Shown here: piece after piece, positions 26,108 through 35,678 of the stretch
Layout: each line of letters starts with the position of its first letter
Position numbering within the stretch: position 1 is the first letter of the stretch
Source: an uncultured Flavobacteriaceae bacterium
GTDB taxonomy: Bacteria > Bacteroidota > Bacteroidia > Flavobacteriales > Flavobacteriaceae
Direction of reading: 5' to 3'
DNA: 56,384 nucleotides
NCBI GenBank assembly: GCA_913052585.1
Contig: CAJXEB010000008.1
Span: 1 to 56,384, forward strand
Program-made: the position numbers and the translations under genes
The notes under the pieces: model-generated
Database searches by the model: none
Told to the model about the DNA's origin: nothing
What the model saw: only the letters and a program-made list of their open reading frames with translations

Positions 26108-27475
26108 TTAAAATAAATTTTTATTGTTTTTCACGAAGTCTTCAATGGTTTTAAATAAGTCTAAAATATCATTTTTAGTATTGGAAGGGTTAACCGTAAC
26201 CAATCTAATAAATGTAATTCCTTTTATGATTCCAAAACCAATAACCAATTCCGAATGTTCATATAATAAGGTACAAATTTTATCTGCAGGAATATCCTTG
26301 TAGTTAAAACAAATAGAAATAGACTCATCATAACTATAAAAAGTGTAATCTGAATTGCTTTTTACATAATCTCTAGCAACATCTGCAAGCATAAATTGAT
26401 TGTCAACAATAGTTTCTAAACCTTTAGTTCCAACAGATTTCCATAGTGTCCAAAATTTTAAAGCATTATTTCTTCTTCCACATTGTAATGAGGTTTTTCC
26501 TAAATTAAAATCATCACCATCGGTTTGATATAAGTAATCAGCTTCTACGGAAAGTGAATCGTATAAATACTTTTTGTCTTTAGTTACTAAAATAGAACAA
26601 GTTAAAGGTGTACCTATCATTTTGTGAGCATTAAAGACAAATGAATCTGCGAGTTCCAATCCCTTTACTAAATGCTTGTATTTTTTACTAAAAATCACAC
26701 TACCACAATAAGCGCCATCTACGTGTAACCAGATGTTATACTTTTTAGCTATAACTGAAATCTCATCAATTGGATCAAAAGCTCCATATACTGTAGTACC
26801 TGCAGTTGCATTTATGAAAAATGGTTTTCTGTTGTTTTTTATATCTTCTTGAATGGCCTTCTCTAATTCTTCAGGAATAATTTCACCTTTTTCATTCGTT
26901 TTAATTTTTCGTACTTGATCAGTTCCGATTCCAATTATTGCAGCATTTTTTTTAATTGAATAATGACATGCTTCAGAAGTGTATGCGAATATTGGTTCTT
27001 GATAACTTTTATATCTAACCTCTGGACTAATTTTATCTCTAGCCATTACCATTGCAATCATATTACTAACGGAACCTCCAGAAGTAATCGTACCGCCACT
27101 TTGCTTAGGGTAACTTATAATATCACAAACACGGTTGATGATTTCAATTTCAATACCAACTTGTGGACCCGCTACCTTGTAGGTATACATGCTATTATTT
27201 AAGATAACAGCTAATAAATCACCAAGTGTTGCTTTCGGATTTCTGCCTCCAAAAAGTTGATTAAAAAATTTATTGGTTGCCGTTCTAGGTGTATTAAGTA
27301 CAATTTTAGTCAATATTTTTTCGAATTCCTCTTCCGAAATAGCCTCTTCTTCTAAGGAAATGTTTATTTCATCCCATAGAGAATCTGCTTGTAAGGGTTT
27401 AATGACGGGTTCGTCTATTTCTTTATGAAGTAATTGTATTGCTAATTTTTGAAATAATTCTAGCTCTCTATTCAC
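26108..27475 (-). CDS. PLP group II decarboxylase, probable cysteine sulfinate decarboxylase
   Basis: 455 aa, glutamate/cysteine-sulfinate decarboxylase family. His 171 (EACHYS) stacks on PLP, Asp 253 (HVDGAYCG) binds the pyridine N, Lys 285 (FNAHKMIG) forms the Schiff base. Close segment-by-segment likeness to animal CSAD: FFNQLFGG (70-77), NNSMYTYKVA, SLQCGRRNNALKFWTLWK. In animals the residue after FNQL is Phe in CSAD and Ser in GAD; here it is Phe 75, favouring cysteine sulfinate. A cysteine dioxygenase gene is divergently transcribed next to it, which would supply that substrate. Product would be hypotaurine. Aspartate or diaminobutyrate as substrates cannot be excluded. Confidence 0.75.
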   Translation of the reverse strand: MNRELELFQKLAIQLLHKEIDEPVIKPLQADSLWDEINISLEEEAISEEEFEKILTKIVLNTPRTATNKFFNQLFGGRNPKATLGDLLAVILNNSMYTYKVAGPQVGIEIEIINRVCDIISYPKQSGGTITSGGSVSNMIAMVMARDKISPEVRYKSYQEPIFAYTSEACHYSIKKNAAIIGIGTDQVRKIKTNEKGEIIPEELEKAIQEDIKNNRKPFFINATAGTTVYGAFDPIDEISVIAKKYNIWLHVDGAYCGSVIFSKKYKHLVKGLELADSFVFNAHKMIGTPLTCSILVTKDKKYLYDSLSVEADYLYQTDGDDFNLGKTSLQCGRRNNALKFWTLWKSVGTKGLETIVDNQFMLADVARDYVKSNSDYTFYSYDESISICFNYKDIPADKICTLLYEHSELVIGFGIIKGITFIRLVTVNPSNTKNDILDLFKTIEDFVKNNKNLF

Positions 27476-27532
27476 AGGTTTTTTTTTAAAAATATAATTT
27501 ATTTATTAAGAAGTGTGTAAAGATAAAGGTTT

Positions 27533-27544
27533 GTTATCGTTATC
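27533..27544. promoter_or_regulatory. Tandem GTTATC repeat in the CSAD/CDO divergent control region
   Basis: Two adjacent copies of GTTATC (27533-27538, 27539-27544) in the 98-base space between the two divergent genes. A minus-strand TATCTTTA (near -7 consensus) lies about 10 bases away. A regulator-binding site for both genes is possible; only inferred from position. Confidence 0.25.
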
Positions 27545-27573
27545 TTACAAAAAAAATAGTTCAAGTTACATTT

Positions 27574-28089
27574 ATGCCAATAAATAAAATTTCAGAATTA
27601 GTTGAAAAAATATCAATCTCTAAAAAAGAAGATATTGAAGATCTAATAAATGACTTAGAGATACCAACTAGTGAGTTTGAAAAAATTGGTACTTGGGATG
27701 AAAATCATTATACCAGAACTTGTATCGCAAGAACTGAAGATTACGAACTTCTTTTATTGTGTTGGCAGGCTGGACAAGAAACTCCAATTCATTGTCATAA
27801 CGATCAGGATTGTTGGGTTCTTTTAATTGAAGGTGCTATTACCGAGAATCAATATAAGAATAATAAGTTTGAAACTCCTGTTTTAACGGTGAGTAAATTG
27901 ATGGTAGAAAATGGCACTTATTATATCAATGATGATATTGGTGTGCATAGTCTGCATAATTCAAAAAATAAAAGAGCAATGAGTTTACATATTTATGTAA
28001 ATCCAATCGAGGAATGTAGCTATTATAGTAAAAAGCTAAAGGAGTATAAGACTAAAAGTCTAAGCTATGATACTTCTGCTATTTTTTAA
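27574..28089 (+). CDS. Cysteine dioxygenase, type I
   Basis: 171 aa cupin that oxidises cysteine to cysteine sulfinate with non-haem Fe(II). All key residues of animal CDO are seen in order: Arg 48 (HYTRT, substrate carboxylate), iron ligands His 73 and His 75 (HCHND), Cys 80 of the Cys-Tyr cofactor, third iron ligand His 125 (GVHSL), and the Ser 137-His 139-Tyr 141 triad (SLHIY), Tyr 141 being the cofactor partner. This is the Arg type specific for cysteine rather than the mercaptopropionate (Gln) type. Divergent from the probable cysteine sulfinate decarboxylase. Confidence 0.92.
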   Translation: MPINKISELVEKISISKKEDIEDLINDLEIPTSEFEKIGTWDENHYTRTCIARTEDYELLLLCWQAGQETPIHCHNDQDCWVLLIEGAITENQYKNNKFETPVLTVSKLMVENGTYYINDDIGVHSLHNSKNKRAMSLHIYVNPIEECSYYSKKLKEYKTKSLSYDTSAIF

Positions 28090-28090
28090 C

Positions 28091-29347
28091 TTATTGATTG
28101 TTTATACTAATTGAATTTGCTTTGCCCATCCCAATAATTCGATCATAACGAGCGCCTAAATCTCTAAAATATACCAAAACAGTATATTCATTTTCAGTTT
28201 GCCAGTAATTTCCAGATACCGCACCTTCGTCTATAGTTCCGTCTCTATTTACTACTACAAATTTATAGTTGTAGAACCCTTGTTTAAATAATCGATTATT
28301 TATATAAGTATCTGAAAAACTATCATATTCCATAAAGGTTGATTCATCTATGGTCCAATTATTAAAATTACCATACACGTGAATTTCTTTATCTTCTATT
28401 TCTTCAAAATATTGTAATGCAAAATGTACACGAGCATAATCAGCTTCAATTGCCATGTTAGTATTAGCATTTAATACCCTTACTTGATAGTTGCCATTAA
28501 TATCTGGGTTGTAAGTGTACGGCCTATTAAACCTAGCTCCATTTGTGTATAGAAAGTTATTGTAAACATCGATTAAGTCAATACTTCTTATGCTGGAAGT
28601 ACCTGATCTAATGTCTTTATTATCAAAGTTTAAGAATTCATTTCCTCCATCAAAAGAACCTTCTTTATCGTACCTATAAATTAATTGGGAGCCAATAGTA
28701 TATTGAGGTTTTAAATTAGAAATAGGATTGTTCAGGTTGCTGTTTTGTAGTATTAGTGTTTTAACTGTTTCATCTGGATTTGTTATTTGTAAATTCGGTG
28801 AATCAATTACAAATTGAACTACCTGTTTAGTTTCAATACTTTTTAAATCTCTAGCTCTTTTGACATAAGTAGGTACCGAAACTATATTTTCAACGATCAT
28901 AAATCGTCTAGAAAAAACAATTTCTCCATTGTCATCAAAAATTGAAATCATATAATTTCCACTTTTTGTAAGTTTTCTAGTGTCTCTATTAGGGATTTTT
29001 AAATTGTAATGCGAATAACTTTGTAGTGTATTGTATGAGTTTGAGTAATTATAAAGCCGAACATCATCAAACCCGTTCATGTACTCACCTTTTGTTAAAT
29101 CGCTTAATGCCCAATCAAAATCGTGATGCGTTATTTGATAATAATAGTCTGCTTCATTTCCATTTAAGGCGTCAAACGAAAGGAGAAGCGGTCCGCCTAA
29201 CCTTACAATTGGTAGCTGACTTTGTTTGGTGTCACCTGCAAATTGTATGCTTTTAATAAAAGAAGGTTCTATGTGTTCCGTATATTGGGCTGTTATAGTG
29301 CTTGAAAAACAAGCGATTAAAAGTGTAGTGACAACGTTTTTTAACAT
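28091..29347 (-). CDS. T9SS plug-type protein (DUF5103)
   Basis: 418 aa. Signal peptide 1-20 (STITAQ), then the DUF5103 pattern: IQFAGDTKQSQLPIVRLGGPLLLSFD-type opening split over residues 34-57, YYYQITHHDFDW, NSYNTLQSYSHYNLKIPN, then a C-terminal glycogen-binding-like beta domain (VYGNFNNW, GFYNYKFVVV). In Flavobacterium johnsoniae a protein of this family plugs the SprA translocon pore of the T9SS. Convergent with the CDO gene (1 base between stops) and divergent from nqrA. Confidence 0.82.
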   Translation of the reverse strand: MLKNVVTTLLIACFSSTITAQYTEHIEPSFIKSIQFAGDTKQSQLPIVRLGGPLLLSFDALNGNEADYYYQITHHDFDWALSDLTKGEYMNGFDDVRLYNYSNSYNTLQSYSHYNLKIPNRDTRKLTKSGNYMISIFDDNGEIVFSRRFMIVENIVSVPTYVKRARDLKSIETKQVVQFVIDSPNLQITNPDETVKTLILQNSNLNNPISNLKPQYTIGSQLIYRYDKEGSFDGGNEFLNFDNKDIRSGTSSIRSIDLIDVYNNFLYTNGARFNRPYTYNPDINGNYQVRVLNANTNMAIEADYARVHFALQYFEEIEDKEIHVYGNFNNWTIDESTFMEYDSFSDTYINNRLFKQGFYNYKFVVVNRDGTIDEGAVSGNYWQTENEYTVLVYFRDLGARYDRIIGMGKANSISINNQ

Positions 29348-29468
29348 TTTGATGGGTTTAAGAGGTTAAATATAAGCAATTATTATACCTAAAATAAGCG
29401 GTTTTTCTATGCTTTTCATTTAAAAAAGAAAATTGTAATAAATAGTGTGTGTAGCAACATAATTTTTT

Positions 29469-29476
29469 TAAATTTG
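29469..29476 (+). promoter_or_regulatory. -7 box of the nqr operon
   Basis: TAAATTTG (TAnnTTTG) with TGTG about 19 bases upstream as weak -33; start codon of nqrA 46 bases downstream. Confidence 0.5.
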
Positions 29477-29522
29477 CATACCCAAAAAAGGGGTTTTTAA
29501 ATAGAATTTAAACAAGTATTTC

Positions 29523-30875
29523 ATGTCTAAAGACATTAAGGTTAAAAAAGGTCTTAACATCCGCTTAAAAGGTGGGGCAAGCAAAACTCTTTCAAAAGCT
29601 TCCCGATCTAAAACTTACGTTATTAGTCCTTCAGAGTTTCATCTTATTACACCAAAAATGATTGTAAAAGAAGGAGCCAAGGTACAAGCAGGAGATGTTA
29701 TATTTTACTCTAAAACTAATGAAGCAATAAAGTTTGTTTCTCCAGTTAGTGGTAAACTCGCAACAATTGAAAGAGGTGCGAAACGCGTGATTACAGAGCT
29801 AATCATTGAAGCAGACCAACAAGACAACTATAGAGATAATGGTATTGTAAGTGTAAGCTCAATGAATTCTGATGAAATTAAAAATCATTTATTAGCAACT
29901 GGTTGTTGGGCTTTTGTAAAGCAAAGACCTTATGATATAATTGCTAATCCAGATGTAAAGCCAAAAGCTATTTTTATTTCAGCATTAACTACTGCGCCAT
30001 TAGCCGCTGATTATGATTTCACCTTATCTGGTAAAGAAAAGGAATTGCAAGCTGCTGTTACTGCATTTAGTAAATTAACAGATGGTAATGTTAACGTTAG
30101 TGTTGGTAAAAACTCAAAAAGTATTTTTGAAGGGTTGAATGATATTACAGTTCATAATATGTCTGGAGTTCATCCTGCAGGAAATGTTGGAACTTTAATC
30201 AACAAAGTTGATCCGGTTAATAAAGGAGAAGTTGTTTGGACTATCACTCCGCAAGATTTAGTAATTATTGGAGAGTTATTTTTAACTGGTAAATTTAATG
30301 CGGAACGTGTTATTGCATTATCTGGTTCTTCAGTAAAAAATCCTAAATACTATGCGACTAAAATTGGAGCTGAGGTTTCAACTTTTATATATGATTCAGG
30401 ATTAAATGAAGAAAATGTAAGAGTAATTAATGGTCATGTTTTAACTGGAAACAAAATTTCTCCTAAAGGTCATTTAGGATATTATTCCAATACAGTAACC
30501 GTGATTCCAGAAGGTGATGATTATGAGCTTTTTGGATGGGCTAAACCTGTTTTCGATAAGAAATCTATAACAAGATCGTTAACTTTTAGTTGGTTAACTC
30601 CAAATAAAGAATATACACTGGATACCAATACTAATGGAGAGCATAGAGCTTTTGTATTGACTGGAAATTACGAACAAGTTTTTCCTTTAGATATTTTTCC
30701 AATGAATATTTTAAAAGCTTGTATGGTAAAAGATCTTGATAATATGGAACAATTAGGAATGTACGAAGTAGCTCCAGAAGACTTTGCATTAACAGAATTT
30801 GTATGTGTTTCGAAACAACCGCATCAAAAGATAATTAGAGACGGTTTAGATTTAATGTATAAAGAAATAGGATAA
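29523..30875 (+). CDS. nqrA: Na+-translocating NADH:quinone reductase subunit A
   Basis: 450 aa cytosolic subunit that contributes to the quinone site of the Na+-NQR complex. Family marks: IKKGLNIRLKG-like start (VKKGLNIRLKGGAS), KAGDVIFYSK-type barrel-sandwich segment, TGCWAFVKQRPYDIIANP, and YSNTVTVIPEGDDYELFGW. First gene of the operon; its TAA overlaps the nqrB start (TAATG). Confidence 0.97.
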   Translation: MSKDIKVKKGLNIRLKGGASKTLSKASRSKTYVISPSEFHLITPKMIVKEGAKVQAGDVIFYSKTNEAIKFVSPVSGKLATIERGAKRVITELIIEADQQDNYRDNGIVSVSSMNSDEIKNHLLATGCWAFVKQRPYDIIANPDVKPKAIFISALTTAPLAADYDFTLSGKEKELQAAVTAFSKLTDGNVNVSVGKNSKSIFEGLNDITVHNMSGVHPAGNVGTLINKVDPVNKGEVVWTITPQDLVIIGELFLTGKFNAERVIALSGSSVKNPKYYATKIGAEVSTFIYDSGLNEENVRVINGHVLTGNKISPKGHLGYYSNTVTVIPEGDDYELFGWAKPVFDKKSITRSLTFSWLTPNKEYTLDTNTNGEHRAFVLTGNYEQVFPLDIFPMNILKACMVKDLDNMEQLGMYEVAPEDFALTEFVCVSKQPHQKIIRDGLDLMYKEIG

Positions 30876-32098
30876 TGGGTTTAAAAAGTAACTTACATAA
30901 TTTAAAAGAAAAGTATAAAGGGAAGAAAATGGCTCCTGCGTTTAACGCGTTGCATACTTTTTTATACTTACCAAATGAGACTACTAATAATGGAACTCAT
31001 ATAAAAGTTGCCGATGATTTAAAGCGCACAATGAATACCGTAATCACGGCACTCTTGCCTTGTTTAGTTTACGGAATGTTCAATGCAGGTTATCAACATT
31101 ATTTGGCATTAGGTGAAATTGAAACTGCAAAAGGTTTTTTAGGTGCTACTTTTTGGACTTGGGATAATTTAGTAGTGGGAATTTGGCAAGTACTTCCTTT
31201 AGTCATCGTTTCTTATGGTGTAGGATTAGCGGTAGAGTTTTTATTTGCTGTTATAAAAGGGCATGAAGTTGAAGAAGGCTACTTAGTTACCGGAATGCTT
31301 GTTCCGTTAATTGTACCTATTGATATCCCATTGTGGATGTTGTCAGTAGCAGTTATCTTTGGTGTAGTTATTGGAAAGGAAGTATTTGGCGGTACAGGAA
31401 TGAATATCTTGAACCCAGCTTTAACCATTAGAGCTTTTTTGTTTTTTGCTTATCCTACATGGATGTCTGGTGATAAAGTATGGGTTCATGGAGCTGTAGA
31501 GAGAGATCAAATGATTGCAGCGGGTGAGAATCTTGATGCTATTTCCGGAGAGACAATTTTAGGAGCTTACGCACAAAATAATACCGTGATTTACGATTAC
31601 TGGGATATGTTTTGGGGGTTAATTCCAGGGTCCGTTGGTGAAACGTCAAAATTTTTAATCATCATTGGTGGCTTATTTTTAATTTTTACTAAAATAGGGA
31701 GTTGGAGAATTATTGTTTCAACACTAATTGGAGCATTAACAATGGGGTTAATTTTTAACGGTGTAGTCGAAGCAGGATGGATCGGAGATTCAAATAAATT
31801 CTATGGATTGATGAATGTACCATTTTGGCAGCACTTAATTATTGGTAGTATTCTATTTGGCGCTGTATATATGGCAACAGATCCTGTTACGGCTTCTCAA
31901 ACTAATAAAGGAAAATGGATTTATGGATTTTTGATAGGATTTATTTCTATTATGATTAGAGTGTTTAATCCAGCGTATCCAGAAGGTGTATTCTTGGCAA
32001 TATTACTTATGAATGTATTTGCGCCAACAATTGATCATTACGTGGTTCAAGGAAATGTAAAAAGAAGAATGAATCGTTTAAATGTTAAAACTAATTAA
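30875..32098 (+). CDS. nqrB: Na+-translocating NADH:quinone reductase subunit B
   Basis: 407 aa membrane subunit with about 10 segments, carrying riboflavin and a covalently bound FMN. The flavinylation region reads DAISGETILG; the usual motif is SGAT, so Ala is replaced by Glu just before the Thr that takes the FMN. Other marks: GLAVEFLFAVIKGHEVEEGYLVTGMLVPL, GGTGMNILNPALTIRAFLFF and TDPVTASQTNKGKW. ApbE, the enzyme that attaches the FMN, is encoded at 36255. Confidence 0.97.
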   Translation: MGLKSNLHNLKEKYKGKKMAPAFNALHTFLYLPNETTNNGTHIKVADDLKRTMNTVITALLPCLVYGMFNAGYQHYLALGEIETAKGFLGATFWTWDNLVVGIWQVLPLVIVSYGVGLAVEFLFAVIKGHEVEEGYLVTGMLVPLIVPIDIPLWMLSVAVIFGVVIGKEVFGGTGMNILNPALTIRAFLFFAYPTWMSGDKVWVHGAVERDQMIAAGENLDAISGETILGAYAQNNTVIYDYWDMFWGLIPGSVGETSKFLIIIGGLFLIFTKIGSWRIIVSTLIGALTMGLIFNGVVEAGWIGDSNKFYGLMNVPFWQHLIIGSILFGAVYMATDPVTASQTNKGKWIYGFLIGFISIMIRVFNPAYPEGVFLAILLMNVFAPTIDHYVVQGNVKRRMNRLNVKTN

Positions 32099-32100
32099 TT

Positions 32101-32853
32101 ATGGCTGTTAATACAGATAAAAATAGTTACACGATTATCTTCGCTATTATAATGGTAGTAGTTGTAGGATCAATATTAGCTTTTGCTGCTGAAGGTTTAA
32201 AAGGTAATATTAATGAGAATAAGCGTGTTGAAAAACAACAAAATATTTTATATGCACTAGGAATTAATGAAAACGATGAATCTAGTGTAACGTTTGTTTC
32301 AAAAAGTAATGTTGCTGAATCATTTTCAAAAAATGTCACAAAACAACTTGTTATACAAGGAGCCGATGTAGCTGAAGACAATGAAGCGTATTTAATTGAT
32401 GTAAAAAAGGAAAAAGCGTCAGCAAAAGATCCTTCATATAATAGAAGATTACCTTTATTTATAAGTGAATCTGAATCTGGCACTTATTATGTGGCGCCTA
32501 TTCGAGGAAAAGGTTTATGGGATGCAATTTGGGCTTATGTAGCTTTAGATAAGGATATGGTTATAAAAGGGGTATTCTTTGATCATAAAGGAGAAACACC
32601 AGGTTTAGGAGCAAACATAAATAAACGTTTTTTTATGGATGACTTTACGGGTGAACATCTAAATAATTCATCAGGAAGTTTTACTGGAGTAGTTGTTTCA
32701 AAAGGAAATGGAGATCCGAAAAACGATAATAAATTAGATAATAAGGTAGATGCAATTGCAGGATCTACTATAACAGGGAATGGTGTAACAGCTATGATTA
32801 AAGACGAGCTGAAGCTTTACATTCCTTATTTCAAAACTTTAAAAAACAATTAA
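32101..32853 (+). CDS. nqrC: Na+-translocating NADH:quinone reductase subunit C
   Basis: 250 aa, one N-terminal membrane helix (IIFAIIMVVVVGSILAFAA) and a periplasmic FMN-binding domain. The flavinylation motif is DAIAGSTITGNGV, with the Thr of STIT as the attachment site. GLWDAIWAYVALD, HKGETPGLGANI are family features. Two bases separate it from nqrB. Confidence 0.96.
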   Translation: MAVNTDKNSYTIIFAIIMVVVVGSILAFAAEGLKGNINENKRVEKQQNILYALGINENDESSVTFVSKSNVAESFSKNVTKQLVIQGADVAEDNEAYLIDVKKEKASAKDPSYNRRLPLFISESESGTYYVAPIRGKGLWDAIWAYVALDKDMVIKGVFFDHKGETPGLGANINKRFFMDDFTGEHLNNSSGSFTGVVVSKGNGDPKNDNKLDNKVDAIAGSTITGNGVTAMIKDELKLYIPYFKTLKNN

Positions 32854-32856
32854 TTT

Positions 32857-33504
32857 ATGGGACTTTTATCAAAAAAAGACGCGAAATTAATAATGGATCC
32901 TTTATTGGATGATAACCCTATTACGATTCAAGTATTAGGTATTTGTTCTGCTTTAGCTATTACAGCTGAACTAGAAGCATCCATTGTAATGGCAATATCT
33001 GTAATGTTTGTTTTAGGAGTAGGAAACGTTGTGATCTCTTTAATGAGAAACGTAATTCCTTCCAAAATTCGAATTATCGTTCAATTAGTAGTAGTAGCCA
33101 CTTTAGTTATTATAGTAGATTTAGTTCTTAAAGCCTTTGCTTATGAATTGAGTAAAACGCTTTCAGTATTTGTTGGTTTAATTATTACCAATTGTATTAT
33201 AATGGGACGTTTTGAAGCTTTTGCATTAGCAAATAAACCTTGGAGATCCTTTCTAGATGGAATTGGAAATTCTTTCGGTTATGGTTTAATCCTTATTTTA
33301 GTAGGATTTTTTAGAGAATTATTAGGTGCAGGAACCTTACTAGGTTATAAAGTGTTAGGAGATCCAATTGAGTTAACTGGTGTTTATGCATTTGGTTATG
33401 AAAACAACGGATTTATGTTATTATCGCCAATGGCTTTAATTATTGTAGGGTTAATTATTTGGGTACAACGTTCAAAGAATAAAGCCTTAATAGAAGACGA
33501 ATAG
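32857..33504 (+). CDS. nqrD: Na+-translocating NADH:quinone reductase subunit D
   Basis: 215 aa, six membrane segments. ICSALAITAELEASIVMA and ITNCIIMGRFEAFALAN carry the conserved membrane cysteines that ligate the intramembrane Fe-S cluster shared with NqrE. Ends with a genuine TAG. Three bases after nqrC. Confidence 0.96.
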   Translation: MGLLSKKDAKLIMDPLLDDNPITIQVLGICSALAITAELEASIVMAISVMFVLGVGNVVISLMRNVIPSKIRIIVQLVVVATLVIIVDLVLKAFAYELSKTLSVFVGLIITNCIIMGRFEAFALANKPWRSFLDGIGNSFGYGLILILVGFFRELLGAGTLLGYKVLGDPIELTGVYAFGYENNGFMLLSPMALIIVGLIIWVQRSKNKALIEDE

Positions 33505-33552
33505 ATTATTTTTCGATAGAAATTAAATATTGAATTTAGAATATTAAAAAGA

Positions 33553-34308
33553 ATGGAACATTTAGAGTTATTTTTTAAATCGATTTTTATAGACAATATG
33601 GTATTTGCCACGTTCCTTGGAATGTGTTCATACCTTGCTGTTTCTAAAAAAGTAACGACCGCAGTAGGTTTAGGTGCAGCTGTAATTTTTGTATTGGCTG
33701 TTACCGTACCTTTAAACTGGTTATTAGATCATTATATTTTACAACCAGATGCATTGGTTTGGTTAGATGGAAATTCAGAAACACCTAAATTAAGCGCCTA
33801 TTATGGTTACGATTTAAGTTTCCTTTCATTTATATTATTTATTGCTACCATTGCAACAATGGTGCAATTAGTTGAAATTGTAGTAGAGAAATTTTCACCA
33901 TCATTATATAATTCATTGGGTATTTTTTTACCACTTATTGCAGTAAACTGTGCTATTTTAGGAGGGTCTTTATTTATGCAATCTCGTGAAATTGAAACAT
34001 TAGGTTTGGCACTAAATTATGGAATTAGTTCAGGAATTGGATGGTTTTTAGCAATAGTTGCCATTGCAGCTATTCGTGAAAAGATTAGATATTCTAATGT
34101 TCCCCCTCCATTAAGAGGTTTAGGGATTACATTTATTATAACCGGACTTATGGCAATAGGATTTATGAGTTTTGGTGGGATGTTGACAACAAGTGGTGAA
34201 AATGAAGAATCAGATGCTGAAACTACTGTTTCAAAAACTGAAGTTATTAATCAAGAAAAAATTGAATCAACTCAAATTGTTGAAATTTCAACTATAAAGG
34301 AGCAATAA
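33553..34308 (+). CDS. nqrE: Na+-translocating NADH:quinone reductase subunit E with acidic C-terminal tail
   Basis: 251 aa, six membrane helices with the conserved [14 protein letters not shown] and [15 protein letters not shown] cysteine segments. Standard NqrE is about 200 aa; here the protein continues after SFGGML with a roughly 45-residue tail rich in Glu, Ser and Thr and without hydrophobic stretches. The tail is probably cytosolic and is not part of the catalytic core. Confidence 0.95.
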   Translation: MEHLELFFKSIFIDNMVFATFLGMCSYLAVSKKVTTAVGLGAAVIFVLAVTVPLNWLLDHYILQPDALVWLDGNSETPKLSAYYGYDLSFLSFILFIATIATMVQLVEIVVEKFSPSLYNSLGIFLPLIAVNCAILGGSLFMQSREIETLGLALNYGISSGIGWFLAIVAIAAIREKIRYSNVPPPLRGLGITFIITGLMAIGFMSFGGMLTTSGENEESDAETTVSKTEVINQEKIESTQIVEISTIKEQ

Positions 34309-34309
34309 T

Positions 34310-35620
34310 ATGATTTTAGCAGCAAGTACAATAGGGGTAATGGTAGCAACAGTTGTTGCTTTTTTGGTATTGGTATTGGTATTGGTATCATTATTATTGT
34401 TTACAAAAGAAAAATTGGCACCTTCTGGCCCAGTTTCAATTACTATTAATGGAGAAAAAGAAATTGAAGTTTCTTCAGGAGATAGTTTGTTAACTACCTT
34501 AGGGAATCAAAAAATATTTTTACCATCTGCATGTGGAGGTGGTGGAACTTGTATACAATGTGAATGTCACGTAATAGAAGGTGGAGGTGAAGCATTGCCA
34601 ACCGAGACACCTCATTTTACTAGAAAAGAATTAAAAGATGGTCTTCGTTTAGCTTGTCAGGTAAAAGTGAAGCAAAATATGAACATTACGATTCCTGAAG
34701 AAGTTTTTGGAATTAAAAAATGGGAAGCAACCGTAGTAAGAAATTATAATGTAGCTTCTTTTATTAAGGAATTTGTAGTTGAAATCCCTCAGGATATGGG
34801 CTATAAAGCTGGTGGTTATATTCAAATTGAAATACCCCCTTGTGAAATAAAGTTTTCAGATTTCGATATCACTGCGCATCCAGAGGAACATGATTCGCCA
34901 GATAAATTTAAATCAGAATGGGAAAAGTTTAAGCTTTGGCCATTAGCGATGAAAAATAATGAGACTGTAGAAAGAGCATATTCTATGGCTTCTTTCCCTG
35001 CAGAAGGTCGTGAAATAATGTTAAATGTTCGTATTGCAACTCCTCCATTTGATCGGGTGAAAGGTGGATGGATGGATGTAAATCCAGGTATTGCATCTTC
35101 TTATATTTTTAATCAGAAAAAAGGAGATAAAGTAACTATCTCAGGACCTTATGGTGAATTTTTTATCAATGAATCTGATTCTGAAATGTTATATGTGGGT
35201 GGAGGAGCCGGAATGGCACCTATGCGATCGCATTTATATCATTTATTTAGAACTTTAAAGACAGGCCGAACAGTGACTTATTGGTATGGAGGTAGATCTA
35301 AAGGTGAATTGTTTTACATTGATCATTTTAGATCTTTAGAAAAAGATTTCCCTAATTTTAAATTCTACTTAGCATTATCTGAACCTTTAGATGTAGATAA
35401 TTGGAAAGTGAAAACAGACATTAATGATGCGGAAGGAGATGGTTTTGTAGGGTTTATTCATAATTGTGTAATTGACAATTATTTGAATCATCATGAAAAT
35501 CCAGAAGATATAGAATTGTATTTCTGTGGACCACCTTTAATGAATCAAGCTGTTCAAAAAATGGGTGAAGATTTTGGTATCCCAGATGAAAGTATTCGAT
35601 TTGATGATTTTGGAGGATAA
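34310..35620 (+). CDS. nqrF: Na+-translocating NADH:quinone reductase subunit F
   Basis: 436 aa NADH-oxidising subunit. N-terminal membrane helix, 2Fe-2S ferredoxin domain with ACGGGGTCIQCECHV and a later Cys (RLACQV), FAD-binding RAYSMASFP, and NAD-binding GGGAGMAPMRSHL ... GGRSKGELFY, ending in the family motif FDDFGG. Last gene of the operon before a strong terminator. Confidence 0.97.
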   Translation: MILAASTIGVMVATVVAFLVLVLVLVSLLLFTKEKLAPSGPVSITINGEKEIEVSSGDSLLTTLGNQKIFLPSACGGGGTCIQCECHVIEGGGEALPTETPHFTRKELKDGLRLACQVKVKQNMNITIPEEVFGIKKWEATVVRNYNVASFIKEFVVEIPQDMGYKAGGYIQIEIPPCEIKFSDFDITAHPEEHDSPDKFKSEWEKFKLWPLAMKNNETVERAYSMASFPAEGREIMLNVRIATPPFDRVKGGWMDVNPGIASSYIFNQKKGDKVTISGPYGEFFINESDSEMLYVGGGAGMAPMRSHLYHLFRTLKTGRTVTYWYGGRSKGELFYIDHFRSLEKDFPNFKFYLALSEPLDVDNWKVKTDINDAEGDGFVGFIHNCVIDNYLNHHENPEDIELYFCGPPLMNQAVQKMGEDFGIPDESIRFDDFGG

Positions 35621-35645
35621 TTAAAACTAATATTATAATATATTT

Positions 35646-35678
35646 AAAAAACACTTCTGTTTAGAAGTGTTTTTTTTA
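35646..35678 (+). terminator. Terminator of the nqrA-F operon
   Basis: Stem ACACTTCT/AGAAGTGT (35651-35658 with 35663-35670), GTTT loop, A-run before and T7 after. Confidence 0.88.

Noticed and set aside
29523-35620. Rnf complex instead of Nqr
   Set aside because: NqrA and the ferredoxin-FAD subunit NqrF are present; RnfB and RnfC are absent.
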